A DNA stretch of 64,000 nucleotides from CAVQUE01 sp046290435 (GTDB taxonomy: Bacteria; Actinomycetota; Acidimicrobiia; Acidimicrobiales; UBA8592): assembly GCA_046290435.1 (NCBI GenBank), contig JBKAGO010000045.1, positions 1 through 64,000 on the forward strand, given 5' to 3'. The notes beneath the pieces were generated by a model. It was not told the origin of the DNA and searched no databases. It worked only from the letters and a program-made list of their open reading frames with translations. Shown one piece after another: positions 1 through 8,713 of this stretch; within the stretch, counting starts at the first letter, position 1; each line of letters begins with the position of its first letter. The position numbers and the translations under genes were made by a program.

Positions 1-2394
1 CGTGAGCCCCACGGTGAGCATCACGCCCATGCTGGCCGTGCCGGCGTGCGGCGAGGTGGCAAGATTGCCGAAGCTCGCCGTCGTCGTCAAAGCGCTGAAC
101 AGCACCGCGCGGGCCGAGCTGGAGGCCAGTAGCGGGACGTCGTCGCGCCCGGTGGTCTTGTAGCGGTGCAGGATGTGCAGTGCACTGTCGACACCGATGC
201 CCATCAACAGCGGCAGCGCGATGATATTCGCGAAATTGAACGGCACGCCGAGCGCGACGCTGACGGCCGTCGTCAGCAACCCGGCGAGCAGCAGCGGCGC
301 CAACACCACGACGACCTCGCGCACGCGGCGCAGGATCACGAACAGCAATAACGTGATGCAGACGCCGGCGGTGGCGAAGGCCTGGTAGAACGCCTGGGTG
401 ACCGCGCGGCTCGCCTCGATGTTGATGATCGGTGTCCCGGTTGCGCCCGGGCCCGTCACGGCGCGCACGTCGCTGACGAAACGCTCGAGCGCGTGGTTGT
501 TGTCGAGGTCCTCGCTGGGCGCAATCTCGAGGCGCTGCCGGCCGTCGGCGCTGACCCAGCGCCGGCGGAGTGCGTCGGGCAGGTCCTCGAAGGTGAACGC
601 GGAGGCGGCAAGGCCCTCGTCCAGCCGTTCGAGCAGGGCGGGGAAATGCGCCATCAGCGTCGTTTGCAACGCGGCCAGGCGTTCGTGCGCAGCGGCCGCG
701 GGGAGCAGGTCCACGGTCTCGCGCAGGCGCGCGAAACTGTCGGCGAGTTCGTCGAACACCTCCGCCAGCGGCGCCCCTGGCTGCGCCGCACGCAGGCTTA
801 CGACGAGCGCCGCGAGGCGTGCTTCGACGTCGGCGGTGACGAGTGGCGATGCCGTGCCGGCGGCGAGCGCGCCGCCGTCGGAGGTGTTCGCAGCGAGCAC
901 GGTGCCGCTGATGTCGTCGTCGATGGTGAGGCCGCCGACGCCGATCGTGTTGGCGGCGATCACCTGGTCGTCGGAGGAGTCGGTGACCACCACGGATTCG
1001 AGGACGCAGTTGCGGAACAGCGTGTTGCCGGGCCCCGACGGCCCCCACCAGTCGGCGAACACGACCCGGTCGACGATGTTGCCCTCGAAGAGGTTGGCCT
1101 GGGGCCAGTGGCCGTGCAGCGAGATGTCGGCCCGTGGCTGGCGGTCCTCGTAGCCCGCAGACCCGCGGGCGTGGTTGAAGGCGAACACGTTGCCGCTGGC
1201 GCCGAGCTGGATGATCAGCGCGTGGCGGAGGTCGTAGAGGGTGTTGTCGGCCACCAGGCATCCGGTGGTGTGGCGGGCCACGCTGACGCCGTAGGCCCGA
1301 CCGCCGTCGCCGAAGTCGCTGGCGTCGTGGATGATCGAGCCGATCACGTCGCAGCGCCCGACCTGGTCGAGTGCGACATGGGCGCGGGTGGTCCGGGTAC
1401 TGACCACGTCGTCGACCCAGACGTCGCCGGCCCACCGGAAGGCGATGGTGTTGCCGTAGCCGTCGTCGGTACGAACGATCGCCAGCGACTCGACGCCCAC
1501 GTGACGTACGGCGTCGAAGCGCCGGATCCGGGCGTTGCGATCGGTTGCATACGGGCTGCGGATGCCACCGTCGAGGGTGACGGCGCCGTCGCCGATGGCG
1601 ACGATCTCGGCCACCTCGCCCACCGAGCCCCGGCCCCACTCGACGTCCCACTCGGGTTTGGTGACCATGGCGTCACGGTCGTTGTCCTGTTCGAGCTCCA
1701 CGAGGTCGCCGACGACGAAGAGCGAGGTGTCGGCGACGGGCACGGTGGTGTCGCCGACGGCGAGATCGGCGCCGACGGCCTGCCATGCGTCGTCATTCGC
1801 GCCGGCGCCCTGGGCCACGATGGCCTCGATGTCGGCGTCGCCGAGGTCGAACGTCAACCGGGAGCCGGGCCCGGTGCCGCGCAGGACGGTGCGGTTGCCG
1901 AGTTGCAGGGTGGAGGTGACGAGGAAATCGCCCGCAGGGATCGCGACGATGCCGCCGTCGTCGCGGGCGGCGTCGATGGCGGCCAGGAAGGCGTCGGTGT
2001 CGTCGCCGTCGTCGTCGGCCACGGCACCGAAATCGGTGACGTCGAGCGTCGTATCGGGTTCGAGCCGTCGGGCCCCGGCACGATCCCAGCCGTAGCCGGC
2101 GGTGACGGCCACGACAGGTGAGGCGGAGGTCGCGTCGTCGCCCGAGGCCGAATCGCCCGCCGCAGCTGCGTTGTCGGCGTCGCCGCCTGCGGGCTCGTCG
2201 CCGGAGCCCGCCGTGGCCGACGGCGCCGCAGGCGAACCGGGATCGGCGGCGTCGAGGGACGGCTCGTCGTCGCTGCTGCACGCCACCAGGGCCACGCCGA
2301 GCACGACGAGCGCGCACAGCCATGCACCGGTGCGAACGATGCCGGCGCCGCGGTCGGTGATGCCTCGAGAGGAGAGTGACGGACGAAGGCGCAT
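1..2394 (-). CDS. Beta-helix lipoprotein in frame with an HpnN-like RND transporter (3' end outside window)
   Basis: From the ATG at 2394 the minus frame is open to the window edge (about 798 codons). Residues 1-38 form a lipoprotein signal with lipobox LVAC. About 90-500 resemble a pectate-lyase-3-type right-handed beta-helix (VTDFGAVADDD near the start, then many short strands with Asn and Gly turns), expected outside the membrane. From about residue 510 the sequence changes to an RND/MMPL transporter of the hopanoid HpnN type: RRRWVSADGR, then ILRRVREVVVVLAPLLLAGL, PFNFANIIALPLL and GIGVDSALHILHRY, which are membrane helices 7-9 of that family. The half before these is missing. Codon choice also changes: Ala is mostly GCC before and GCG-rich after, and a TTA codon appears. 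Either a real fusion or a chimeric join. Both halves are clear; their connection in one protein is uncertain. Confidence 0.7.
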   Translation of the reverse strand, partial: MRLRPSLSSRGITDRGAGIVRTGAWLCALVVLGVALVACSSDDEPSLDAADPGSPAAPSATAGSGDEPAGGDADNAAAAGDSASGDDATSASPVVAVTAGYGWDRAGARRLEPDTTLDVTDFGAVADDDGDDTDAFLAAIDAARDDGGIVAIPAGDFLVTSTLQLGNRTVLRGTGPGSRLTFDLGDADIEAIVAQGAGANDDAWQAVGADLAVGDTTVPVADTSLFVVGDLVELEQDNDRDAMVTKPEWDVEWGRGSVGEVAEIVAIGDGAVTLDGGIRSPYATDRNARIRRFDAVRHVGVESLAIVRTDDGYGNTIAFRWAGDVWVDDVVSTRTTRAHVALDQVGRCDVIGSIIHDASDFGDGGRAYGVSVARHTTGCLVADNTLYDLRHALIIQLGASGNVFAFNHARGSAGYEDRQPRADISLHGHWPQANLFEGNIVDRVVFADWWGPSGPGNTLFRNCVLESVVVTDSSDDQVIAANTIGVGGLTIDDDISGTVLAANTSDGGALAAGTASPLVTADVEARLAALVVSLRAAQPGAPLAEVFDELADSFARLRETVDLLPAAAAHERLAALQTTLMAHFPALLERLDEGLAASAFTFEDLPDALRRRWVSADGRQRLEIAPSEDLDNNHALERFVSDVRAVTGPGATGTPIINIEASRAVTQAFYQAFATAGVCITLLLFVILRRVREVVVVLAPLLLAGLLTTAVSVALGVPFNFANIIALPLLMGIGVDSALHILHRYKTTGRDDVPLLASSSARAVLFSALTTTASFGNLATSPHAGTASMGVMLTVGLT
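800..885. other. Composition and homology junction inside the first CDS
   Basis: Beta-helix sequence stops and RND (HpnN-like) sequence begins somewhere in this interval, with no stop codon or frameshift between them. On the minus strand, codon use shifts from GCC/GAC-rich to GCG/CGC-rich here. The exact breakpoint cannot be fixed by eye. It may be an assembly junction or a recombination point. Confidence 0.5.
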
Positions 2395-2402
2395 ACGTGG
2401 CC

Positions 2403-3608
2403 TCAGCGCAGCGCCGCGCGGGCGTGGTCGTGGGCGGCCAACAGGTTCTCGGCGCTGTGCTTCCACGACAGCGGACCGGCAATCCGTTCCTGGCCGATGC
2501 GGGCCATCTCGGCCCGACGTTCGGGGTCGTCGACGAGCTCGATGATGGCGTCGCCGAACGCGGCTGCCGAATGGTCACGGGCGTAGATGGCTGCATCACC
2601 GGCCGAGACCCGAGACTCGGTCAGGTCGAAGCTGACGACGGGGAGCCCCATCGCCATGTAGTCCATCGTCTTGATCATCGTGGACACGTTGTTGAGCGGC
2701 AGATCGAGATCGGGGGCCGCGCCGATGTCGGCGGAGGCCAGGATGTCGAGCATCTCGTCGTCGGGAATGAAGCCCGTGAACCAGGCGCCGTCGCCGAGCC
2801 CCAGCTCGGCGTGGCGCTCCTGCAGTTCCTCCCAGGTGTCGCCGGTGCCGACGAACACGAACCCGATGTCGTCGCGGCCCTTGTCGATGCGGACGTGGGC
2901 TGCAGCGTCGAGTAGCACGCCGACGCCGTCCTGGTGTCCCATCGTGCCGACGAACACGACGAGGTGTTCGTGGCCGCGCTTGAGCTCGGGCTGTGGCCGG
3001 CGGGGCGAGAAGAGGTCGAGGTCGGGGCTGTTGCGGACGGTGAACACGTCGGCGTCGTCGACGCCGCCGCGCCCAGTAGCCCGGGCCCGGTACGACTCGT
3101 TGGTCACCACCACGGCCTGCGCAGCCCGGTAGCTGCGGCGCTCCAACCACCGCAGCACCACACCGATGGCACCCGCCTTGCGTTCGAACTTGCTCTCGAA
3201 GGTCTCCGGGCTCAGGTCGTGCTGGTCGAACACGAACGCCACGCCGAAGGGGCGGAACATCCAGCCCAGCCCGAAGAACAGATCCGGCGGGTTGGCGACG
3301 TGGATCAGGTCGAAGCGCCGGCGCAGGAACACCCGAATGGCCAGCAGATGACAGGCCAGCACCGCCCAGCCGTACTCGAGGACGAAGTCGGCTCGGCGCC
3401 TGCCGCCGAAGGGCATCGGGAACCGGTACACGTCGATGCCGTCGAGGACCTCGCGGCGTTCCGTGGCCTGCAGCTTCTCGCTGGCGGGGCTGATGATCGT
3501 GACGTCGTGGCCGGCGTCGCGCAGCGCCCGGGCCTGGTTCCACACGCGTCGGTCGTGGGGTACGGGCGCGTTCTCGACGACGAGCAGCGCGTGCGGTCGG
3601 CGTGTCAC
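2403..3608 (-). CDS. Glycosyltransferase family 4 (GT-B)
   Basis: Predicted 401-residue cytoplasmic GT4 enzyme that transfers a sugar from a nucleotide-sugar donor during surface-polysaccharide synthesis. The N-terminal acceptor half carries VENAPVPHDRRVWNQA and a basic/hydrophobic stretch (LLAIRVFLRRRFDLIHVANP) that probably touches the membrane. The C-terminal donor half has VVFVGTMGHQDGV and the GT4 nucleotide-binding region ending MIKTMDYMAMGLPVVSFD. The GTG at 3608 is chosen because it overlaps the stop of the upstream dehydrogenase by four bases and places the Rossmann strand (HALLVVENAP) at the N-terminus; the frame remains open further upstream but is not protein-like. It sits between an AlgD-like dehydrogenase and a beta-helix lipoprotein, consistent with capsule or exopolysaccharide assembly. 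The sugar is unknown. Confidence 0.85.
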   Translation of the reverse strand: MTRRPHALLVVENAPVPHDRRVWNQARALRDAGHDVTIISPASEKLQATERREVLDGIDVYRFPMPFGGRRRADFVLEYGWAVLACHLLAIRVFLRRRFDLIHVANPPDLFFGLGWMFRPFGVAFVFDQHDLSPETFESKFERKAGAIGVVLRWLERRSYRAAQAVVVTNESYRARATGRGGVDDADVFTVRNSPDLDLFSPRRPQPELKRGHEHLVVFVGTMGHQDGVGVLLDAAAHVRIDKGRDDIGFVFVGTGDTWEELQERHAELGLGDGAWFTGFIPDDEMLDILASADIGAAPDLDLPLNNVSTMIKTMDYMAMGLPVVSFDLTESRVSAGDAAIYARDHSAAAFGDAIIELVDDPERRAEMARIGQERIAGPLSWKHSAENLLAAHDHARAALR

Positions 3609-4972
3609 CAGGCCACCCCCAGGTAGCGCCCGCCGCGTGCCTCGGCGGGCAACCCGACGAGGTCGATCAGCAACTGGTCCGCGGGACGGCGGGCGAGTGC
3701 CGCAGCGAGACCGTCGATGCGCTTGGACACGATGAGCGTCTCGGCGTGGGCGATGAGCTCGTCCAACGACGGGCTCATCCACCGTGTCAGGTGCGGGATC
3801 TCGCGTTCGATGAAGGCCCGGTTGCCGCCGATGAGGTCGGGCGCCGAGACATCCGGGTCGAAGATGCGGCAGTCGAAGCCCTTGCCGATGAGGCGCTCGA
3901 GCACCTCGACCACCGGGCTTTCACGGAGGTCGTCGGTGCCTTCCTTGAACGCCAGGCCCACGACGCCGACACGCCGGTCGGTGACGGCGACGGTCTCGTC
4001 GATCACCCGGGACACCTGCACGTCGTTGCTGGTCAGCAGCGAGCTCAACAACGGCACGACCACATCGGCGGACTTCGCGGCGAAGTTCAGGGCCCGCACG
4101 TCCTTGGGCAGGCACGACCCGCCGAACGCGAAGCCCGGACGCAGGTACGCAGGCGAGATGTTCAGCTTGTCGTCGTGGCACAACAGTTCCATGACGCGGG
4201 TGCCGTCGATGCCGAGGCTGCGGCTGACCGCGCCGATCTCGTTCGCGAAGGTGACCTTCGTGGCATGGAAGCTGTTGTTGGCGTACTTGACCATCTCGGT
4301 CAGCCGGACCGGTTCGACGAAGCGGTCGGCCCCGATGCCGTCGTAGAGGCGCAGCACCATCTCGCCGATCTCGTCGGTGTCCGCGCCGACGAGGATCAGC
4401 GGCGGATCGTTGAAGTCGGCGACCCCGGTGCCCTCGCGGAGGAACTCGGGATTGACCGCGACCGAGAAGCCCTGTCCGAGGGTGCGGCCGCTGCGGTCGG
4501 CCACGATCGTTGCGACACGCGCCGCGGTGCCGGGCAGCACGGTCGAGCGGATGACGATGACGTGGCGGCCCTGATCGGAGTCCGCCAGGGCGTCGCCGAT
4601 CTGGGCGGCCACCCCTTCGATGTAGCGCAGGTCGATGTCGCCGTTGTTGTGCGACGGAGTACCCACGCACAGCAGCGACAGGTCGCTTGCGCGAACCGCC
4701 TCGACGGGATCGGTGGTGGCCCGGATGCGTCCTGCGGCGACGGCGGCTTCGAGGCGCTCGGGGACGCCGGGCTCGAGCACGGGGCTCCGGCCGGCGTTGA
4801 TGCGCTCGACCTTGTCGGCGTTGACGTCGACACCGATCACGTGGTGGCCGAGATCTGCGAAGCACGCCGCCGACACGGCGCCGACGTAGCCGAGACCGAA
4901 CACGGCGATGCGCAACGGCTCGGTGGTGGCAGCTGTCGAGGACGGCGCGGGGGTGGTCGTGGTCGGGCTCAC
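3605..4972 (-). CDS. UDP-glucose/GDP-mannose 6-dehydrogenase family protein (AlgD-like)
   Basis: NAD-dependent four-electron oxidation of a nucleotide sugar to its uronic acid, the committed step for acidic polysaccharides. The 455-residue protein has a Rossmann motif GLGYVG (26-31), the NPEFLREG motif (174-181), the substrate segment YANNSFHATKVTFANEIG (230-247) and the catalytic Cys287 in FAFGGSCLPKD. GSCLPKD rather than GSCFPKD, and PEFLREGTGVADFNDPP, are closer to GDP-mannose dehydrogenase (AlgD) than to UDP-glucose dehydrogenase, but substrate cannot be decided by eye. The GTG at 4972 overlaps the asnB stop as GTGA, indicating translational coupling. A Thr/Pro/Ala-rich extension of about 18 residues precedes the Rossmann fold. 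Confidence 0.92.
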   Translation of the reverse strand: MSPTTTTPAPSSTAATTEPLRIAVFGLGYVGAVSAACFADLGHHVIGVDVNADKVERINAGRSPVLEPGVPERLEAAVAAGRIRATTDPVEAVRASDLSLLCVGTPSHNNGDIDLRYIEGVAAQIGDALADSDQGRHVIVIRSTVLPGTAARVATIVADRSGRTLGQGFSVAVNPEFLREGTGVADFNDPPLILVGADTDEIGEMVLRLYDGIGADRFVEPVRLTEMVKYANNSFHATKVTFANEIGAVSRSLGIDGTRVMELLCHDDKLNISPAYLRPGFAFGGSCLPKDVRALNFAAKSADVVVPLLSSLLTSNDVQVSRVIDETVAVTDRRVGVVGLAFKEGTDDLRESPVVEVLERLIGKGFDCRIFDPDVSAPDLIGGNRAFIEREIPHLTRWMSPSLDELIAHAETLIVSKRIDGLAAALARRPADQLLIDLVGLPAEARGGRYLGVAW

Positions 4973-6858
4973 GTGGGATCTCCGAGTTGGACGGGCGTAC
5001 GGTCGGGTTCGAGGAGCTGGCGGGCGCTGATCTCGAACGACAGCAGCAGGGTCAGTGGTCGGCGGTGGTTGCGGTGGCCGCTGCGGTGCTCCTCGACCAG
5101 CGCCGTCAGCCGGTCGCGGCGCAGGTGTTGGGTGCAGTGCGAGTCCGGGGCCAGCACGGTCCGGTCGAGCAGCGAGGTCAACTCGTCGGCGAACCAGCGG
5201 TCGATCGGGGTGGCGAACCCGCGCTTGGGGCGATCGACGACGCTCGACGGCAGCATGCGGCGCGCCGCGTCCTTGTGGACCCGCTTGGCGGTGCGGCCAC
5301 GCAGCTTGTGCGACGGTGGCAGCGTCTCGATGAATTCGACGACGTGACGATCGAGCAGTGGTACCCGGGCCTCGACGCCGTTGGCCATCGAGAGCTTGTC
5401 GCCGTAGAGCAGCAGGTCGTCGGGCAGCGACATCCGGGTGTCGATGTGCAGCAACTGGGAGAACTCGTCGAGGTGGGCGACGGGAAGCTGCCAGTACTCG
5501 ATCAGGTCCTCGGCGCGGGCGTCGCTGGCCGCGACGGGACCCAGCGCCATGTCGGCGACCTGCGCCGGCGAGAACACCTGGTGGATGGCGGCGAAGCGCC
5601 GGACCGGGTCCGATTCGCCGAGCGAGGCGGTGGCCCGCCGCAACCGGGCGGCGCCGGGTACGGCTTCGCCGACCGCGTTCGCCAGCGACGATCCCAGCAG
5701 CCAACGGGCGTGGCGCCCGTAGCGCTCGCCGAGATAACGGTCGTAGCCGGCCCAGGGTTCGTCGGCACCCTGACCGGTGAGGACGACCTTCAGGTGGCGC
5801 CGGACCTCGGCGGTGAGGTGATGGAACGCGAACGTGCTCTGAGAGAGCACCGGCTCCTCGAGGTGCCAGACCGTGCGGTCGAAGATGTCCGAGAACGCGC
5901 CGCCGTCGAGATGGACGGGAATGTGAGGGCTGCCGAGGAGCGCCGCCGTCTCGGCCGCGTCGGCCATCTCGTCGTGGGAGAACTCCGCACCGAACCCCAC
6001 GGTGAAGGTCGTCAGCGGCGTCGATGACGCCTTGTTGGCCGCGGCCAGCACCATGGCCGAGTCGACCCCACCCGACAGGAGACAGCCCACCGGCACGTCG
6101 GCGACCAACTGGCGGCCCACCGCTGCGGTGACCGCCGCGTGGTACCGCTCGGTTGCCTCGGCGACCGACAGGTCGTGGTCGATGACGGGGCTGTTGTCCC
6201 AGTACCGGTGGATGGTGGAGCCCGCAGGCGTCGAGACCAGGACGTGTCCGGGCCGCAGCCGCTCGACGCCACGCAGCGGCGTGTGCGGCGACGGCAGATA
6301 GCCGAAGTGCAGGAGCAGCCGGATGGCGTCGGGGTCGAGCTCGCGGGAGACGGCGGGATCGGCGAGGATCGCCCGCATCTCGCTCCCGAAGCGCAGGCAG
6401 CGGCCGTCGTCGTGGTGGTAGACGGGCTTGATGCCGAGGTGGTCCCGGGCCAGCACGAGCTTCTGCTTCGGGTCGTCCCAGATGGCCAGGCCGAACATGC
6501 CGTTCAGTCGGTCGAGGACGCCCAGGCCCCATTCCTCGTAACCGTGGACGATGACCTCGGTGTCGCTGTCGGTGGCGAAGGTGTGGCCGGCGCCGAGCAG
6601 CTGGGCCCGGAGCTCGCGGTAGTTGTAGATCTCGCCGTTCAGCTGCACCCAGACGGTGCGATCCTCGTTGGGGATGGGCTGGTGGCCGCCCTCGAGGTCG
6701 ATGATCGACAGGCGACGGAATGCGAATCCGATCCCGGGCAGGGACAGGTACCCGTCGTCGTCGGGACCGCGGTGCGCGATGGACGCGCCCATTGCCGCGA
6801 GCGCGGAGGGATCCGGCGTGGATCCATCTCGACGATGGATGCCCGAGATGCCACACAT
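4969..6858 (-). CDS. asnB: Asparagine synthase (glutamine-hydrolysing)
   Basis: Type-B asnB homologue of 629 residues. The N-terminal glutaminase domain begins MCGISG, with Cys2 as nucleophile once Met1 is removed, followed by RGPDDDGY (30-37) and LNGEIYNYREL (73-83). The synthetase domain has the pyrophosphate loop SGGVDS (262-267). The start is fixed by the obligatory Cys2; the frame continues upstream without a protein-like sequence. Members of this family inside polysaccharide loci often amidate sugars or a carrier rather than make free asparagine. Here the gene lies directly upstream of and overlaps an AlgD-like dehydrogenase that would supply a hexuronic acid, so amidation of that uronate is a reasonable inference. 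Confidence 0.93.
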   Translation of the reverse strand: MCGISGIHRRDGSTPDPSALAAMGASIAHRGPDDDGYLSLPGIGFAFRRLSIIDLEGGHQPIPNEDRTVWVQLNGEIYNYRELRAQLLGAGHTFATDSDTEVIVHGYEEWGLGVLDRLNGMFGLAIWDDPKQKLVLARDHLGIKPVYHHDDGRCLRFGSEMRAILADPAVSRELDPDAIRLLLHFGYLPSPHTPLRGVERLRPGHVLVSTPAGSTIHRYWDNSPVIDHDLSVAEATERYHAAVTAAVGRQLVADVPVGCLLSGGVDSAMVLAAANKASSTPLTTFTVGFGAEFSHDEMADAAETAALLGSPHIPVHLDGGAFSDIFDRTVWHLEEPVLSQSTFAFHHLTAEVRRHLKVVLTGQGADEPWAGYDRYLGERYGRHARWLLGSSLANAVGEAVPGAARLRRATASLGESDPVRRFAAIHQVFSPAQVADMALGPVAASDARAEDLIEYWQLPVAHLDEFSQLLHIDTRMSLPDDLLLYGDKLSMANGVEARVPLLDRHVVEFIETLPPSHKLRGRTAKRVHKDAARRMLPSSVVDRPKRGFATPIDRWFADELTSLLDRTVLAPDSHCTQHLRRDRLTALVEEHRSGHRNHRRPLTLLLSFEISARQLLEPDRTPVQLGDPT

Positions 6859-6865
6859 GGCAGCG

Positions 6866-7120
6866 TCAGCGCTGGTCTGCGGTGACGCGTCGGCTGTCGA
6901 ACGCGAACATCGCCTCGAGGGAGTCGACGTCGATCGTCGGCGACTCCGCAGTCGCCACCGCCCGGTCAACCAGCTCGTTCAGTTCTGCGTCGTGCGCCGC
7001 CACATCGGCCGCGTCCCCGGCCCGGTTCCGGGAGGGGTCCGGAGTGCGCAGCAGCCTGATCGCCCACACTGCGAGCAGTGCGAGGATCAGGTTCACTCCG
7101 ATCAGCACTGGAATCAGCAT
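6866..7120 (-). CDS. Small single-helix membrane protein
   Basis: An 84-residue protein with one strong N-terminal transmembrane helix (about residues 2-24, LIPVLIGVNLILALLAVWAI), then a basic stop-transfer segment and an acidic helical cytoplasmic tail rich in Ala, Glu and Asp. It ends seven bases before the asnB start and probably belongs to the same transcript. I do not recognise a family. Its size, topology and position suggest an accessory protein of the polysaccharide operon. Alternative starts within the hydrophobic segment would remove the helix. Confidence 0.6.
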   Translation of the reverse strand: MLIPVLIGVNLILALLAVWAIRLLRTPDPSRNRAGDAADVAAHDAELNELVDRAVATAESPTIDVDSLEAMFAFDSRRVTADQR

Positions 7121-7191
7121 GCTCTGTCCCTACGGTCGTCCACCCGCAGGACGGGACGCTAGGCGTCGTCTCCTGGTGCAGGAGAGCGACC

Positions 7192-7269
7192 TGTGGACAA
7201 TGGGTCGGAGGGCCCACACGGTCCGACACCGCCCGACTCGGCGGGGCCACGGGCCGTGAGTTTTCCACA
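7192..7269. promoter_or_regulatory. Two DnaA-box-like sites in the 7121-7276 gap
   Basis: TTGTCCACA on the minus strand (7192-7200) matches the actinobacterial DnaA box exactly, and TTTTCCACA on the plus strand (7261-7269) differs by one base. They face each other 60 bases apart in the gap upstream of the asnB-containing operon. No dnaA or dnaN lies nearby, so this is more likely a DnaA-responsive promoter or titration site than an origin. Confidence 0.35.
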
Positions 7270-7276
7270 GGGCGCG

Positions 7277-8713
7277 CTACCCGGTGTTCACGTCCTGGTC
7301 CCGGCCCGCCGAAGGCAGCCGGACCCGCACCACGAGGCCGCCCTGCGGGCTGTCTGTGAGCTCGACGCCACCGCCCGATGCCCGCGCGAGTTGATCGACG
7401 ATCGCCAGGCCCAGCCCGGTTCCACGTCCACCGCCACCTCGCCAGAAGCGGGTGAGGGCGGCGGCCTTGGCGGCGTCGTCGAGGCCAGGACCGGAATCGC
7501 TGACCTCGAGAGCCACCGACGGGCCCCGAGGGCCAGGACGATCATCGGAACGGACCGCCACCACGACGACATCGTCGTGGCCGATCGATACGACCCCGCG
7601 GCGGTCTCGACCGGCCACGATGGCTGCGACGGCGTTGTCGATGAGGTTGTCGAGCACCTGCTCGATACCGCCGGGCACGGCCTGGACGACGCAGGCCCGG
7701 GATGTTCCCTCCGAGCGCAACGTGATGGACTCCGCTTCCGCCACCGCCGACCACGTGTCGACCCGATCACGCACCAGCGCCGCGAGGTCCTGGTCCGTCG
7801 GTGCCGGCGCCTGCTCGGCCCGGGCCAGGACCAGCAAGGACTGCACGAGCTCCGTCAGGCGATCGATCTCTGCGACGGCTGCATCGAGTTCGGCTGCATC
7901 GGCGGTGCCGTCGGCCTGCATCTGGAGGTTCTCGAGGCGGAGCCGCAGCGCTGTGAGCGGGGTCCGAAGCTGATGGGATGCGTCGGCCACGAAGGCTCGC
8001 TGCTCGCGGATCAGCCCGTCGAGGCGTTGGGCCATCGTGTTCATCGCCGTCTCGAGGTCGCGTAGCTCGGCCGGAGCCCCGGGCTCGGGTTCCGCGATGG
8101 CGAGATCGCCGCCGGCGAAGCGGGCAGCGGTCTGCTGGAGCCCACGTATGGGACGGGTCACCGATCGGGCCACCGCCCATCCCACGGCCGCGACTGCCGC
8201 GAGCACGACGATCGCCACGAGCCCGAGCCCGAGCCAGAACCGCTGCACTCGTTCGGTCACCTCGTGGCTGTCGAACGTGAGGCGCAGCGCGCCGTGCACG
8301 ACGCCTCCGGAGGCGACCGGCACGGCCACGTAGACCAGTTCGGTGCCGAGTGTCGTGGAGAATCGTGACCCGGTGTCGCGGCGCCCGCCGAGGGCGATCA
8401 CGAACTCGGGTCGTGTCGAGAAATCGCGGCCGGTCACGTCGTCGGTGTCGACCTGTGCGATGCCGGCCGTGTCGACGACCACGACACGGGCTCCGGTCTC
8501 GGCGCGGTAACGGTCGGCGGGCGCCGGATCGAGCGGGGTGTCGGTCTCCAGCGCATCTTCGTAGATGGAGCCCAGCACGGCGGCATCGCGTTCGAGGTCG
8601 GCGGTGAGGCGCTCCGTCTCGCGCTGCTGGAAGAAGACGGCCAGCGGCACCTGGAGCAGGATGAGGACGAAGACGGTGACCGTCAGATAGCCGAGCAGGA
8701 GGCGGCGGGTCAC
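7277..8713 (-). CDS. Sensor histidine kinase
   Basis: A 478-residue membrane sensor kinase, partner of the response regulator just upstream. Residues 5-28 and about 158-182 are transmembrane helices flanking an extracytoplasmic sensor of about 130 residues. A HAMP segment begins VARSVTRPIRGL. The dimerisation box FVADASHQLRTPL carries the phosphorylated His247. The catalytic domain shows NLIDNAV (N box), DSGPGLDD (G1) and GRGTGLGLAIVDQL (G2). The GTG at 8713 overlaps the regulator stop (GTGA). The pair diverges from an operon with an Asp-rich secreted protein and ApbE, which it may control. The stimulus cannot be read from the sequence. Confidence 0.93.
   Translation of the reverse strand: MTRRLLLGYLTVTVFVLILLQVPLAVFFQQRETERLTADLERDAAVLGSIYEDALETDTPLDPAPADRYRAETGARVVVVDTAGIAQVDTDDVTGRDFSTRPEFVIALGGRRDTGSRFSTTLGTELVYVAVPVASGGVVHGALRLTFDSHEVTERVQRFWLGLGLVAIVVLAAVAAVGWAVARSVTRPIRGLQQTAARFAGGDLAIAEPEPGAPAELRDLETAMNTMAQRLDGLIREQRAFVADASHQLRTPLTALRLRLENLQMQADGTADAAELDAAVAEIDRLTELVQSLLVLARAEQAPAPTDQDLAALVRDRVDTWSAVAEAESITLRSEGTSRACVVQAVPGGIEQVLDNLIDNAVAAIVAGRDRRGVVSIGHDDVVVVAVRSDDRPGPRGPSVALEVSDSGPGLDDAAKAAALTRFWRGGGGRGTGLGLAIVDQLARASGGGVELTDSPQGGLVVRVRLPSAGRDQDVNTG

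Noticed and set aside
493..2121. Plus-strand frame of 542 codons
   Set aside because: Low-complexity Val/Gly/Asp sequence opposite the beta-helix gene; no family features.
3605..6856. Single minus frame of 1083 codons covering two genes
   Set aside because: Only the last 455 residues are protein-like (dehydrogenase); the rest is a shadow of asnB in another frame.
7192..7269. Replication origin
   Set aside because: Only two DnaA boxes, no AT-rich stretch, and no dnaA, dnaN or parAB nearby.
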